From the NCBI GenBank assembly GCA_030280995.1, contig JASXTE010000004.1, forward strand, positions 45,980,673 to 46,044,672: 64,000 nucleotides of DNA, in the 5' to 3' direction. The translations under genes were made by a program, and so were the position numbers. Positions 1 to 13,379 of the stretch are shown piece by piece. The DNA is from Hemileia vastatrix (Eukaryota > Basidiomycota > Pucciniomycetes > Pucciniales > Zaghouaniaceae). The stretch's first letter is position 1; each line of letters begins with the position of its first letter. The notes beneath the pieces were generated by a model that ran no database searches, was not told where the DNA came from, and saw only the letters and a program-made list of their open reading frames with translations.

Positions 1-3000
1 AAAAAAAAATCCACTTGAGCTTTACCAAAACTCCAGGATGACAATTTTGCCATATCAAACAACTTCTAGTGCAATTATTGAAGAAAAATTCATTTTCATT
101 GCAATAGAGAGAATTGATCACATCAGACTGCATGTGACCAAAAGTGTCCAGCACAAGTTCGGCCGAACTTGTGCTGGACACATTTATGACGGAGAGTAGC
201 TAGGGTAGAATTTTTCTTCAGTTAATCTGGTATTTCTTATAAACATGTCCATTGGTACTTGATCTTTGTGCCTCACTCATATATATCATTTGATTAATTT
301 ATTGTCACCATTATATTATTAATATTATAAGTATAGCAAAAACTTGTGTGCCCAACGCATACCGGGTGATGTTACACCTTTTATAATATTATTAAATAAA
401 GGTAAAAAAATATGAAAATGATTTGTTTTAAAAAAATAAATTGATATACAAAAGCAATATGAGGGATAAAAAGGTAAAATTAATCTCAAAGAGATCAATT
501 ATGAAAAACAAAATACTAGTAAAATTCTTGCTCTCAAGAGCCAGTAGAAGTGTTGAAAAAAATGGGAGCCATCAGGGCTAAATTGTAATAAGTGACATTT
601 TTTTTAAAGATAAAAAATTATAAACCAGAGGTCGAGAAGAACAACAGGTGGATGATTCAGCTAAACAAAACTACTTGTAGTGAAGTTTAATAAAAAAATG
701 TTTTTTTGTTGCCATATAGAGAATTGATCCCATCTGACTGCATGTGACTAAAAGTGTCCAGCACAAGTTTGGCTGAACTTGTGCTGGACACTTTTATGAT
801 GGAGAGTAGCTTGGGTGGAAGTTTTCTTCAGTTCCTTCATCTTGTATTTCTCATAAACATGTCTACTGGTATTTGATCAGTCTGTATCTTTCATATTTAT
901 CATCCAATTAATATTTTATCACCATTATATTATTAATGTTATTAGTATAGAAAAAACTTGTGTGCCAAATGCATACCATGTGAAGTTATACCTTCAATAA
1001 TTTTTTAAAATAGACATAAATAAATATGGAAAGGATTAGTTTTACAAAAAATAAATAGAAATTTAAAAGTAAAAAGAGGAATAAAAGAGTAAAATTAAAG
1101 TCAAAGAGTTCAAATATGAAAAAAATACTAGTAAAATTCCTGCTATCAAGAGCCAGTAGAGGTGTTAAAGCAAATGGGAGCCATCAGGGCTTAATTGTAA
1201 TAAGTGACCTTTTCTTTAAAGATAAAAAATTATACACCTGATATTGGGCAGAACAGCAGGTTGATGATTCAGCTAAACCAAACTACTTCTAGTGAAATTT
1301 GATAAAAAAATTTTTTTGTTGCCATACAGAGAATTGACCTTATCTGACTGCACATGACCAAAAGTGTCCAGAACAAGTTCGGCTGAACTTGTGCTGGACA
1401 CTTCTATGATGGAGAGCGGCTGGGGTAGAATTTTTCTTCAGTTGATCTGGTGTTTCTTACAAACATGTCTACTGGTATTTTATCTTTGTGCATCACTCAT
1501 AGATATTGTTTGATTAATTTTTTGTCTTAATTATATTATTTATTATATAAGTATAGCAAAAAATCATGTTCCAAATGCATACTGAGTGATGTTACACATT
1601 TTATAATATTATTAAAAAATGTATAAAAATATTAAAATAATTTATTTTAAAATTTATTAATTGATATCCAAGAGCAATATGAGGAATAAAAAATTAATTT
1701 AAAGCGATCAAATATGAAAAAAGAAATCCAAGTATTATTGCTAATATCAAAGGCCAGTAGAGATGTTGAAGAAAATGAGAGCCGTCAGGGATAAATTGTA
1801 CTTAATTGATTGTTTTTTAAAGATAAAAAATTGTGTACCTGTGGTTTGGATGAACTCTAGGTGGATAATTCAGCTATATCAAACTACATCTAGTGAAGTT
1901 TCTTATCAAATAATTTTTTTCATTTCCATAGAGAGAATTAATCCCATCTGACTGCACCTGACCAAAAGTGTCCAGCACAAGTTTGGCCGAACATGTGCTG
2001 GACACTTTTATGATGGAGAGTAGCTAGGGTGCAGGTCTTCTTCAGTGCAACTGTTATTTTTTTAAAACATGTCAAATGGTATTTGATCTTTCTGTGTTAT
2101 TCATATTTTATTATCTGATTAATTTTTTGTCATTAGAATTTTATTAGTACAGAAAAAACTTGTGCGCGAAATGCATGCCATGTTATATTACACCTTTTAT
2201 AATATTATTAAAAAATGTTAAAAAAATATGAAAATGATTTCTATTCCAAAATTATAAATTAATATCCAAATGTAACATGAGTGATAAAAAAGTAAAGTAA
2301 AAGAGATCAAATATGAAAAAGAAAAATTCAAGAAAAATTCCTGCCTTCAAGAGCCAGTAGAGATGTTCAAAAAAATGGGTGCCATCAGGGCTAAATTTGA
2401 TAAAATTTAATTTTTTTTAAAGATTAAATATTTTTCACCTGAGGTTTGGAAAATCTCAAGGTGGATAATTCAGCCATACCAAACTACTTCTAATGTAATT
2501 ATTTAGCATTTTTTATAATTTAATTTCCACAGAGAGAATTGATCCCATCTGACTGCACCTGAACAAAAGTGTCCAGCACAAGTTCGGCCGAACTTGTGCT
2601 GGACACTTTTATGATGGAGAGTAGCTAGGGTGGAAGTGTTTCTCAGTACATCAGTTTTTGTTCTTCACATTTCTATTGGGTTTTTAACTTTTTTTTATCA
2701 TTCATATATATCTTATAATTAATTTTTTGTCACCATATATATTATTAATGTTTCTAGTATAGCAAAAACCTGCATGCCAAATGCAAAATTGGTGATGTTA
2801 CAACTTTAATAATATTATTATCTAAAGTTAAAAAATTATGAATATGTTTAGTTTTTAAAAAAATAAATTTATATTTAAAATTAAAAAGAGTAATAGAAAA
2901 GTAAAATGAAAATAAATAGGATCAAATACGAAATAAAAAATACAAGTAAAATTTTTACTATCAAGGGCCAGAAGTGGTGTTGGGACAGTTGGGGACCCCT

Positions 3001-6000
3001 AGGTCAAGACTTGGTTTAAACATACTTTTATGTATAGCTAACAAATTTGGAACTGAGGTTTGTGCGGACATCCGGGGACAATTTTACAATATTAAACATT
3101 CTTTACTTCAATAATTGAGTGAAATATCATTTTTTATTGCCATAGAGAGAATTTATCTCATATGACTTCATGCAACCAAAAGTGTCCAGCACAAGTTCGG
3201 CCAAACTTGTGCTGGACACTTTTTTAATTGAGAGTAGGCATACAGCAAATCTTCTTAAACTCAAAAGGGATCTCTTATAAACATTTTCACTGGAATTTGA
3301 TCTTTCTGTGTCATTTAAATTTACCATTTGATTAATTTTTTGTCATCATTATATTGTTAACGTTATTACTATAGTAATAACTTGTGTGAAAAATTCATAC
3401 CAGGTGGTGTTCCACCTTTAATCATATATTATTAAATAAAGGTATAAGAGTATGAAAATTATTTATTTTAAAATGTAAAAATTGATATCCAAAGCAATAT
3501 GAGCAATAAAAAAGCAAAATAAAAGGGATAAAATAAGAAAAAAAATCTAAGGAAAATTCCCACTATCAATAACAAGTAGAGGTGTTAGATCAAATGTGCA
3601 CCACCAGGGCTAAACTTGCAATATATTTTCTTTTTTGTTAAACCAAAGAAAGTGTCCTGATGAGTTTTGAAAATTCATCAGGAGGACATTTTGGCAATAT
3701 CAAACACTACGCAATATAGGGGGTGGACTTGCTAGCAAGTCCCCAACCTGAACTCAGACAGAACTCATATGGAACTCAGACTGAACTCATACTGAACTCA
3801 TACTGAACTCTACTTGAAGACCCACAAAAACTGTTATGCTGAGTGGTGTTCATCCCTGATTGTATGGTTCCTTTGTCAATAGCTCAATGTGTGTTCAATC
3901 TGTGGTGAATTTGAGTCCAAGGTTGCGGACTTGCTAACAAGTCCGCCCCCCGTATTGCGCGGTGAAACTACTTATTGTGCAATGATTGAGCAAAATGTTA
4001 TTTATTTCCATAGAGTAAATTTATCCCATCTGACTGCATGCAACCAAAAGTGTCCAGCACAAGTTCGGCCAAACTTATGCTGGACACTTTTAGTATGGTG
4101 AGCATCTTGGGTGCAGGTCTTCTTCAGTTCATCAGGTATTCCTTATAAACAAAACCACTTGTATATGATCTTTCTGTGTCATTCATATTTATCATTTGAT
4201 TCATTGTTTTTCACCATTATAATATTAATGTTATTAGTATTGAAAAAATTTGTAAGCCAAATGCATACTGGGAGATGCTACATCTTTCATAATCTTATTA
4301 AATAAAAGTAAAAAAAATATGAAAATTATTAGTTTTACAATAAATAAATTGATATTTGAAAGAAAAAACAGGAATAAAAAAGTAAAATAAAAGTGATTAA
4401 ATATGAAATTAAACATTCAAATAAAATTTCTGCCATCAAAGATACTTTGAGTTTTCAGACCAAATTTGCACCATCAGTTCTAGATTTGGAATATTTTTTC
4501 TTTTTTTTAAAATTAATAAAAGTGTCCACCTGATGTTTTCCAAAAAATTATGAGGATAGTATAGCAGTATAAAGCTACTTCTTGTGCAATGATTGAGCAA
4601 AAATTCATTTTAACTTCCATTGAGTAAATTTATCCCATCTGACTGCATGCAACCAAAAGTGTCCAGCACAAGTTCGGCCGAGCTTATGCTGGACACTTTT
4701 ATGATGGTGAGTATCTAGGGTGCAGGTCTTCTTCAGTTCATCAGGTATTCCTTATAAACAAGTCCACTTGTATATGATCTTTCTGTGTCATTCATATTTA
4801 TTATTTGATTATTTTTTAGTCACCATTATATTATTAATGTTTTTAGTATAGCAAAAAAATGTGTAATGAATGTACACTGGATGATTTTACAACTTTAATA
4901 ATATAATATAATAAATATAAAAAAATGTGAAAGTTATCAGTTTTACCAAAATAAAATTGATATTTAAAAGCTAAAGTATAAATAAAAGGGTAAGATTAAA
5001 ATTAAAGAGATAAAACATGAAATAAAGATATTAAGTATAATTTCTGCTATCATGAGCCAGTAGAGGCTTCAGAAAAAATGGGCACCATCATAGATTAACA
5101 TGGATCAAATTAACTTTTTACCAAAGGAAAAAATTGTCTACCTTAGGTTTGGACAAACATCCAGGGGAATATTTGTCTATGTAAAACTACTTTCAGTGCA
5201 ATGATGGAGTGATAATTCAGTCTCATTTCCATAAAAAGAATTGATTGCGTCTGACGGCATGCAACCAAAAGTGTCCATCACAAGTTTGGCCAAACTTGTG
5301 CTGGACACTTTTATCATGAAGAGTATCCAGGGTGCAAGTTATTTTTAATCATCTGAAATTTCTTATAAACATTTCCACTGTTATTAAATCTTTGTTCCTC
5401 ACTCATATTTATCAATTGATTAATTTTTTGTCACCATTATATTATTAATATTATCAGTATAGCAAAAAATTGTGTGCCAAATGAATACTGGGTGATGTTA
5501 CACCCTTTATAATATTATTAAATAAAGGTAAAAATATATGAAAATGATTTATTTTACAAAAAATAAACTTCTATCCAAAAGCAATATGAGAGGAATAAAG
5601 TAAAATAAAAGAAATCAAAGATGAAAATTAAAATCCAAGTTAAATTCCTGCCATAAACAGAAAAAAGAGATGTTGAATTAAATTAGAACAATCAGGGCTA
5701 AACTTGCACTAAATTTTTTTTTTGTAAAAATAAAAAAAAAATCCACTTGAGCTTTACCAAAACTTCAGCATGAAAATTTTACCATATCAAACTACTTCTA
5801 GTGTAATTTTATATCAAAAATTTATCTTCATTTCCATAGAGAGAATTTCTCCCATCAAACTGCACCTGACCATAAGTGTCCAGCACAAGCTCGGCCGAAC
5901 TTGTGCTGGACACTTTTTTAATGTAGAGTAGCTAGGGTAGAATTTTTCTTCAGTTCATCTAGTATTTCTTAAAAACATGTCTACTGGTATTTTATCTTTG

Positions 6001-7930
6001 TTACTCACTCATTAATATCATTTGATTAATTTTTGGTTGCCATTATATTATTAATTTTATAAGTATAGAAAAAACTCATGTGCCAAATGCACACCAGGTG
6101 ATGTTATGCCATTTATAATATTATTAAATAAATGTATAAAAATATCAAAATAGTTTATTTTAAAAATTATTAATTGATATCCAAAAGCAATATTAGGAAT
6201 AAAAAATTAAGTTAAAGGGATCAATTATGAAAAAAGAAATCCAAGTAATATTCCTACTATCAAAGGCCAGTAGAGGTGTTGAAGCGAATGAGAGCCATCA
6301 GGGATAAATTGTACTAAATTGACTTTTTTTCAAAGATAAAAGATTGTGCACCTGTGGTTTTGATGAACTTTAGGTAGAAAATTTGGCTATGTATAACTAC
6401 TTCTAGTGCAGTTTTTTATAAAATAAGTTTTTCATTGCCATAGCGAGAATTGATCTCATATGACTGCAACTGACCAAAAGTGTCTAGCACAAGTTCGGCC
6501 GAACTTGTGCTGGACACTTTTTTGATGGTAAGTATCTAGGCTGCAGCTCTTCTTCAGTGCAACTGGTATTTTTTAAAACATATCCACTGGTATTTTATCT
6601 TTATGTTTTATTAATATTTTATCATTTGATCAATTTTTTGTTACCAGTATATTTTTATTTTTATTAGTATAGCAAAAAAACATGTGCCAAATGCTTAAAG
6701 GGTGATGTTAAACTTTTAATAATTCTATTAAATACAGGTAAAAAATTATGAAAATGATTTGTTTTACATAAAATTAATTGATATCTAAAAGAAAAAAAAG
6801 GGATAAAAAGAAATAGGTTGAATAATAGGGATTTTATATGAAATTCAAAATTCAAGCTAAATGCCTACTTTCAAGGCTCAGAAGAGGTGTTGGATAAAAT
6901 GGGCATCATCAGGAATAAAATTTTACTTAATTTGATTTTTTGAAAAACTAAATGAATTTTTCAACTGATTTTTTTCCAATATTTAGTTGGACACTTTATC
7001 TATATCAAATTACTTCTAGTACCATGATTGACCAAATTAAATCCTCATTTCCATATGCAGAATTGATCCCATATGGCTGGACCAGGCCAAAGGTGTCAAC
7101 CACAAGTTTGAGAATTCTTCTGGTGGACACTTTTATGATGGACAGTAGTAGGGTGCAAGTCTTCTTTAGTTAATCTAGTATTCCTCATAAACATTTCCAA
7201 CTTATTTTTGGCCAAAAATCAGGTGGAAAGTTTTTTCATATAAAATTACTTCTAATGCCATGATTGACTAAAAATTGATTCTCATTGCCATATAGAGAGT
7301 TGATCCCATATGACTGGATCTGGCAAAAGTGTCACCACAATTTTTGATAAACTTAAGTTTGAAAATTTTATGATGGAAAGTAATTGCAAGTCTTCTTCAT
7401 TTCATCAAGTAATCCTCATAAAAATTTCCACCTGTATTTTGGCCAAACTTCAGGTGGACACTTTGGCCATATTAAATTAATTCTAGTTCCATGTTGATAA
7501 AAAACTGATACTTATTGCCATATATAGATATTAAACCCATCAGACTGTGCCTTTCCAAAAGTGTCTACCTGAATTATGGCTAAACCTCAGTTGGACACTT
7601 TTATGATGCAGAGTAGCTAGGGCAAAAGTATTCTTCAGTTAATCTGGTATTCATAATAAATTTATCCTCCTGAAGTTTATCCTAACTTGAGGTGGACGAT
7701 TTAGGAAAGCACCAGTTAGTCACTATCCATCAAAAAAGTGTTCACCAAAATTTTGGCTAAACTTGTGGTGGACCCCTTTGATCAGCTACAGTCAAATGAG
7801 ATCAACTCTTTAGATGGGAATGAGGATGATGTTTTGGTCAATCATGGAAATAGAAGTATTGTGATGTGGCCAAATTACCCCCCTGAAGGTCAGACAAACC
7901 TCAGAAGGACACTTTTTAGCAGGTAGTAAC
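1..7930 (+). repeat. Forward tandem array of ~606-bp units with a 46-bp palindrome
   Basis: Eleven good units repeat every 601-613 bp. Each holds a near-perfect palindrome: arm AAAAGTGTCCAGCACAAGTT, centre CGGCCG, then the complementary arm. The palindromes begin near 140, 750, 1360, 1964, 2565, 3178, 4046, 4655, 5267, 5872 and 6476. The one long step (3178 to 4046, 868 bp) becomes 605 bp when the MITE and its duplicated AAA are removed. Between palindromes the AT-rich spacer recurs with landmarks such as the GGGAGCCATCAGGGCTAA region and AGAGAGAATTGATCCCATCT just upstream of the palindrome. From about 7000 the units degenerate into ~180-240 bp copies (palindrome remnants near 7090, 7330, 7557, 7737). 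No credible coding sequence: all ORFs are short and follow the repeat. It may be the internal repeat region of a large DNA transposon (inference). Confidence 0.9.
3705..3964. mobile_element. 260-bp CACTA-like MITE, 3-bp target duplication AAA
   Basis: The left end reads CACTACGCAATATAGGGGG. The reverse complement of the right end reads CACCGCGCAATACGGGGGG. Each is followed inward by the hairpin GGACTTG-CTAG-CAAGTCC (one T/C change). AAA flanks both sides (3702-3704 and 3965-3967). Neighbouring 606-bp units serve as the empty site, reading ATATCAAACTACTT uninterrupted. Inside are short subterminal repeats of the form GAACTCAGACT/GAACTCATACT. The ends match those of the 24.8-kb element at 18545-43351, so this is probably a non-autonomous relative. 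No coding capacity. Confidence 0.9.
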
Positions 7931-8465
7931 TGAGAAAAATCCATTTATCAGAAGGAAAATCTTTTATTGGATAGATGCCAAGGTTTCATACTTGTGTATT
8001 ATGGTCAGTATTAATTTTGAAAGAGTCTGTCCAAGCAATTTCATTGCCCATCATGACTCATTTTGTTTTAAATGTTTAAGACTGCGTGATACAGTATTAA
8101 GGTGTCACATAGTATAATTAAGTTCTATTACGTGCCCTCCTATGATGCCTTAATTTATAATTTAATATCTTACATAATAATATTTTTTATATAAATTCAT
8201 CAATATTTTTTTTATTATCAAATTTAATAGAGCATGTATCCTGAATTATTATATATGCATAAGCTTAGGTTAGATCAATTTGTGCTCAATTTGTTCTCAT
8301 CAGAGGACCAAAATCAAGTTCTGGAGGATCAACTTGTGCATAATTTGGAATCAGTTGATATTCTGTCTATAATCAATCTGAGAATAAATGTAAATCTAAC
8401 TCTAATTTACTTATGTTTATAAAGTATTCATAAACCTGGCATATTTAAGGGACACTCTAAATTTC
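7931..8465. other. AT-rich stretch without recognisable gene
   Basis: Lies between the degenerate end of the forward array and a CACTA-like terminus. It has short phrases that recall subterminal repeats (for example GATCAATTTGTGCTCAATTTG near 8273), but no ORF worth calling and no clear tandem structure. Confidence 0.5.
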
Positions 8466-8510
8466 AAGAGAGGGGATTGCTAGCAATTCAGCCCTAGATT
8501 TCCCATGGTG
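8466..8510. mobile_element. Right terminus of a CACTA-like element
   Basis: A hairpin GGATTGCTAGCAATT is followed by a C-rich bit and AGATTTCCCATGGTG, ending at 8510. This repeats the architecture of the terminus ending at 13500 and, more distantly, that at 43351: hairpin centred on GCTAGC, C-run, then a terminus in TGGTG. Right after it comes ATATATGGTGACAAAAAATTAAT, which is the middle of a reverse-oriented 606-bp unit, so the element sits inside the repeat. The expected 3-bp duplication would be ATA, but the left end is not identifiable in this window. What lies between the two ends is therefore unproven. Confidence 0.6.
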
Positions 8511-11500
8511 ATATATGGTGACAAAAAATTAATTATAAGATAAATATGAATGATAAAAAAAATTTAAAAAACCAATAGAAATGTGAAAAACAAAAAACTT
8601 ATGTACTGAGAAACACTTCCACCCTAGCTACTCTCCATCATAAAAGTGTCCAGCACATGTTCGGCTGAAATTGTGCTGGACACCTTTGTTCAGGTGCAGT
8701 CAGATGGGATCAATTCTCTCTGTGGAAATTAAATTAAAAAAATGCTAAATAAATACATTAGAAGTAGTTTGGTATGGCTGAATTATCCACCTTGAGTTTT
8801 TCCAAACCTCAGGTGAAATTTTTTTTATCTTTAAAAAAAATTAAATTTTATCAAATTTAGCCCTGATGGCACCCATTTGTTTCAACACCCCTACTGGCTC
8901 TTGAAGGCAGGAATTTTCCTTGAATTTTTCTTTTTCATGTTTGATCTCTTTTACTTTACTTTTTTATCACTCATGTTAAATTTGGATATTAATTTATAAT
9001 TTTGGAAAAAAAATCATTTTCATATTTTTTTAATATTTTTTAATAATATTATAAAAGGTGTAATATAGCATGGCATGCATTTGGCGCACAAGTTTTTTCT
9101 ATACTAGTAAAATTAATAATATTCTAATGACAAAAAATTAATCAGATAATAAAATATGAATAACACAGAAAGATCAAATACCAGTTGACATGTTTTAAAA
9201 AAATAAAAGTTGCACTGAAGAAGACCTGCACCCTAGCTACTCTCCATCATAAAAGTGTCCAGCACAAGTTCGGCCGAACTTGTGCTGGACCCTTTTGGTC
9301 ATGTGCAGTCAGATGGGATCAATTCTCTCAATGGCAATGAAAAAAATTATTTGGTAAGAAAATTCGCTAGATGTAGTTTGATATAGCTGAATTATCCACC
9401 TGGAGTTCATCCAAACCACAGGTACCCAATTTTTTATCTTTAAAAAACAGTCAATTTAGTACAATTTATCCCTGATGGCCTTCATTTGCTTCAACATCTC
9501 TACTGGCCTTTGATATTAGGAATAATACTTGGATTTCTTTTTTCATATTTGATCCCTTTAACTTAATTTTTTATTCCTCATCTTGCTTTTGGATATCAAT
9601 TAATATTTTTGAAAATAAATTATTTTTATATTTTTATAAATTTATTTAATAATATTATAAAAGGTGTAACATCACTCAGTATGCATTTAGCACAAGATTT
9701 TTTGCTATACTTATATAATTATTAATATAATTAAGACAAAAAATTATTCAAACAATATGTATGTGTGAGGCACAAAGATAAAATACCAGTAGACATGTTT
9801 GTAAGAAATACCAGATGAACTGAAGAAAAATTCTAACCCAGCCACTCTCCATCATAGAATTGTCCAGCAAAAGCTCGGCCAAGCTTGTGCTGGACACTTT
9901 TGGTCATGTGCAGTCAGATGGGATCAATTCTCTGTATGGCAAAAAAAATTTTTTTATCAAACTTCACTAGAAGTAGTTTTGTTCAGCTGAATCATCCACC
10001 TGCTGTTCTGCCCAATATCAGGTGTATAATTTTTTATCTTTAAAGAAAAGGTCACTTATTACAATTAAGCCCTGATGGCTCCCATTTGCTTTAACACCTC
10101 TACTGGCTCTTGATAGCAGGAATTTTACTAGTATTTTTTTCATATTTGAACTCTTTGACTTTTATTTTACTCATTTATTCCTCTTTTTACTTTTAAATTT
10201 CCATTTAATTTTTGTAAAACCAATTCTTTCCATATTTATTTACGTCTATTTTAAAAAATTATTGAAGGTATAACTTCACATGGTATGCATTTGGCACACA
10301 AGTTTTTGCTATACTAATAACCTTAATAATATAATGGTGATAAAATATTAATCGGATGATAAATATGAAAAATACAGACTGATGAAATACCAGTAGACAT
10401 GTTTATGAGAAATACAAGATGAAGGAACTGAAGAAAATTTTCACCCAAGCTACTCTCCATCATAAAAGTGTCCAGCACAAGTTTGGCTGAACTTGTGCTG
10501 GACACTTTTGGTCATGTGCAGTCAGATGGGATCAATTCTCTCTATGGCAACAAAAAAACATTTTTTTATTAAACTTCACTACAAGTAGTTTTGTTTAGCT
10601 GAATCATTCACCTTTCATTCTTCCCAACTTCAGGTGTATAATTTTTTATCTTTATAAAAAAAGTAACTTATTAAAATTTAGCCCTGATGGCTCCCATTTT
10701 TTTCGACACTTCTACTGGCTCTTGATAACATGAATTTTACTAGTATTTTGTTTTTCATAATTGATCACTTTGAGATTAATTTTACTTTTTTATTTCTCTT
10801 TTTTTTAATATCTATTTAAATTATTGTAAAGCTAATCATTTTCATATTTTTTTACTTTTATTTCATAAATTATAAAAGGTGGTACATCACCTGGTATGCA
10901 TTTGGCACATGAGTTTTTTTATACTTATGATATTAATAATATAAGGGTGACAATAAATTAATCAAATGATATATATGAGTGAGGCACAAAGATCAAGTAC
11001 CAATGGACATGTTTATAAGAAATACCAGATTAACTGAAGAAAAATTCTAACCTAGCTACTCTCCGTGATAAATGTGTCCAGCACAAGTTCGGCCGAACTT
11101 GTGCTGGGAACTTTTGGTCACATGCAGTCTGGTGTGATCGATTCTCTCTCAATCATTGCACAAGAAGTTGTTTGATATGACTAAATGGTTCTCCTGAAGT
11201 TTTTTTAAACCTCAGATTGGCACTTTTTTGTTTTTCAAAAAAGCAATTATAGTCCAAGTTTAGTGCCACTGGTGAGCGTTCACCCCAACATGTCTACTTT
11301 CTCTTGATGGCAGTAATTTTATTTTAATTTTTTATTTCATATTTGCTTCCTTTAATTTTACCTTTTTATCCCTCATATTGCTTTTGTATATCAATATATT
11401 TTTTGTAAAACAAATCATTTTCATATTTTTTTGCCTTTATTTAATAATATTATAAAAGGTGTAACATCACCTGGTATGCATTTGGCACATGAGTTTTTTC

Positions 11501-12190
11501 TATACTTATAATATTAATAACATAATGGTGACAAAAAATCAATCGAATGATAAATATGAGTGAGGCACAAAAATCAAATACCAGTGGACATGTTTATAAG
11601 AAATACCAGATGAACTGAAGAAAAATTCCACCCTAGCTACTCTCCATCATAAAAGTGTCCAGCACAAGTTTGGCCAAACTTGTGCTGGACACTTTTTGTC
11701 ACATGCAGTCTGATGTGATCAATTCTCTCTATTGCAATGAAAATGAATTTTTCTTCAATAATTGCACTAGAAGTTGTTTGATATGGAAAAATTGTCATCC
11801 TGAAGTTTTGGTAAAGCTCAAGTGAATTCTTTTTTATTTTTACAAAAAATAAATTATAGTCCAAGTTTAGTGCCACTGGTGGGCGTTCACCCCATCATGT
11901 CTACTTGCTCTTGATGGCAGGAATTTTACTTAAATTTTTTGTTTCATATTTGATCCCTTTAATTTTACCTTTTTATCCCTCATATTGCTTTTGGAAATCA
12001 ATTTATTTTTTGTAAAACAAATCATTTTCATATTTTTTTACCTTTATTTAATAATATTATAAAAGGTGTAACATCACCTGGTATTCATTGGGCACACGAG
12101 TTTTTGCTATACTTATAATATTAATAACATAATGGTGACAAAAAATCAATCAAATGATAAATATGAGTGAGGCACAAAGGTCAAGTACCA
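8511..12190 (-). repeat. Inverted array of the 606-bp palindrome units
   Basis: Six units in the opposite orientation to 1-7930, with palindromes beginning near 8640, 9250, 9856, 10464, 11072 and 11651. Unit by unit they mirror the left end of the window: 8640 pairs with 2565, 9250 with 1964, 9856 with 1360 and 10464 with 750, with coordinate sums constant near 11255-11260. The spacers match in detail, so this is an inverted duplication several kilobases long, not independent tandem growth. The right arm has one extra unit: 11072 and 11651 both correspond to the single left unit at 140. The unit at 140 matches 11072 on one side of its palindrome and 11651 on the other, as expected from an unequal exchange at the palindrome. 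Coding potential: none. Confidence 0.88.
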
Positions 12191-12779
12191 ATTGATCAAT
12201 AGTTATTTTTAATATTATAATTTTTTTGATTAAATAAAATGGTAATTATGAATTATATTTTTCATCCACAATTCCACTCTAATGATTCCCACTGCACAAA
12301 AAGGGTTCACTCCGTCCTTTCTTTACTGCTTGTGCATATATTTTATTTCCCACAGTACTACAATTTTTTGTAGTGATTATCCCACATCTGATTCAGGAAT
12401 ATTTTTGATCAATATAAGTTTTTTTTACAAAAGACCTTATCATATCCAATATCCCACAAAAAATACAACCTGTTTTTTTATTAAAACCCATTAATTATTA
12501 AGAAATTGTTAAAACAATTAGATTAGACCCTGGCACAGCTAGATCCATACCAACCGACCTAAAGTCTTTTCAATATTGAAAACAATTAAATAAAATTATG
12601 ATATCATACTAAATTATGGGCACCAACCATAATTCAGCACTTCTCATTTGCTCTGCTACAAAATGAGTGCATGTAGCATTTTTCTATTGTTGGACTGTTT
12701 TTCTTCCTTCCCTCACACCTTTAGTCCAGAATGAAAATTTAGTATGAGTTTTGGTCAAAATGGTTTGCCAGTGTTATCT
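12191..12779. other. Unassigned AT-rich sequence
   Basis: Follows the reversed array. No tandem repeats, no plausible ORF and no recognisable RNA gene. It is probably interior or subterminal DNA of the element whose right end is at 13500 (inference from position only). Confidence 0.4.
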
Positions 12780-13110
12780 GTATGCAATATGAATTCATAT
12801 TGCATATTTATATTTATGCATAAAATATACTTGTTAAGCATCATTTTTTTGCATTTTTCAATCATTATGCATATTTATGCATGTTCATATGCATATTCAC
12901 TATACAGATTTATATGCATATTAATATATTTTATTCATATACATATATGCACCTTTTTTTTGCATATTCAATATGCATATTTTTAATGCATATTCAATAT
13001 GCATATTTTTATGCATATTCAATATGCATATTTTTATGCATATTCAATATGCATATTTTTATGCATATTCAATATGCATATTTTTTATGCATATTTATTC
13101 TTCATAGTCA
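12780..13110. repeat. TGCATA-rich minisatellite
   Basis: From about 12960 to 13090 a 25-bp unit of the form GCATATTCAATATGCATATT plus a short T-run repeats about five times with very few changes. The sequence before it (from 12780) is an eroded version rich in ATGCATAT. The unit is itself nearly palindromic (ATATGCATAT). An ORF of 120 codons runs through it, but it is only the repeat translated and I do not treat it as a gene. Confidence 0.85.
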
Positions 13111-13379
13111 TTATGCATACACTTTAGATTGGCATTTCACATCAATTTTTAACATGCAAGAAGTATCCACCATGCAAATTCAAATGCATATGCATCTATA
13201 TCATACACGCAACATAAATTCAAGTTTAATATTTGAATATTAAGGTATGCTAAGTGATGTTGTTCAACCTTTTGCCAAACCTGAGATTAACTGATGTTCA
13301 ATGTGGTTCCTAAGCTCTGCTCAAGAAGGAATTGTTCTGGATTCAATCTGTGACAGTTTATTTTTTCAATTTTTTTTCA

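Noticed and set aside
11637..11876. ORFs inside the palindrome arrays and the 80-bp arrays (also 6664-6855, 25692-25886, 26821-27015)
   Set aside because: They recur only because the DNA repeats; they run through palindromes and have no independent coding signal.
1..12190. CRISPR-like or satellite interpretation of the regularly spaced palindromes
   Set aside because: Spacers are ~560 bp and themselves homologous, the context is eukaryotic, and the units are inverted between halves. It is a transposon-type or satellite-type array, not CRISPR.
12881..13243. ORF of 120 codons over the minisatellite
   Set aside because: It is the translated repeat (IQYAYF-like units) and has no other support.
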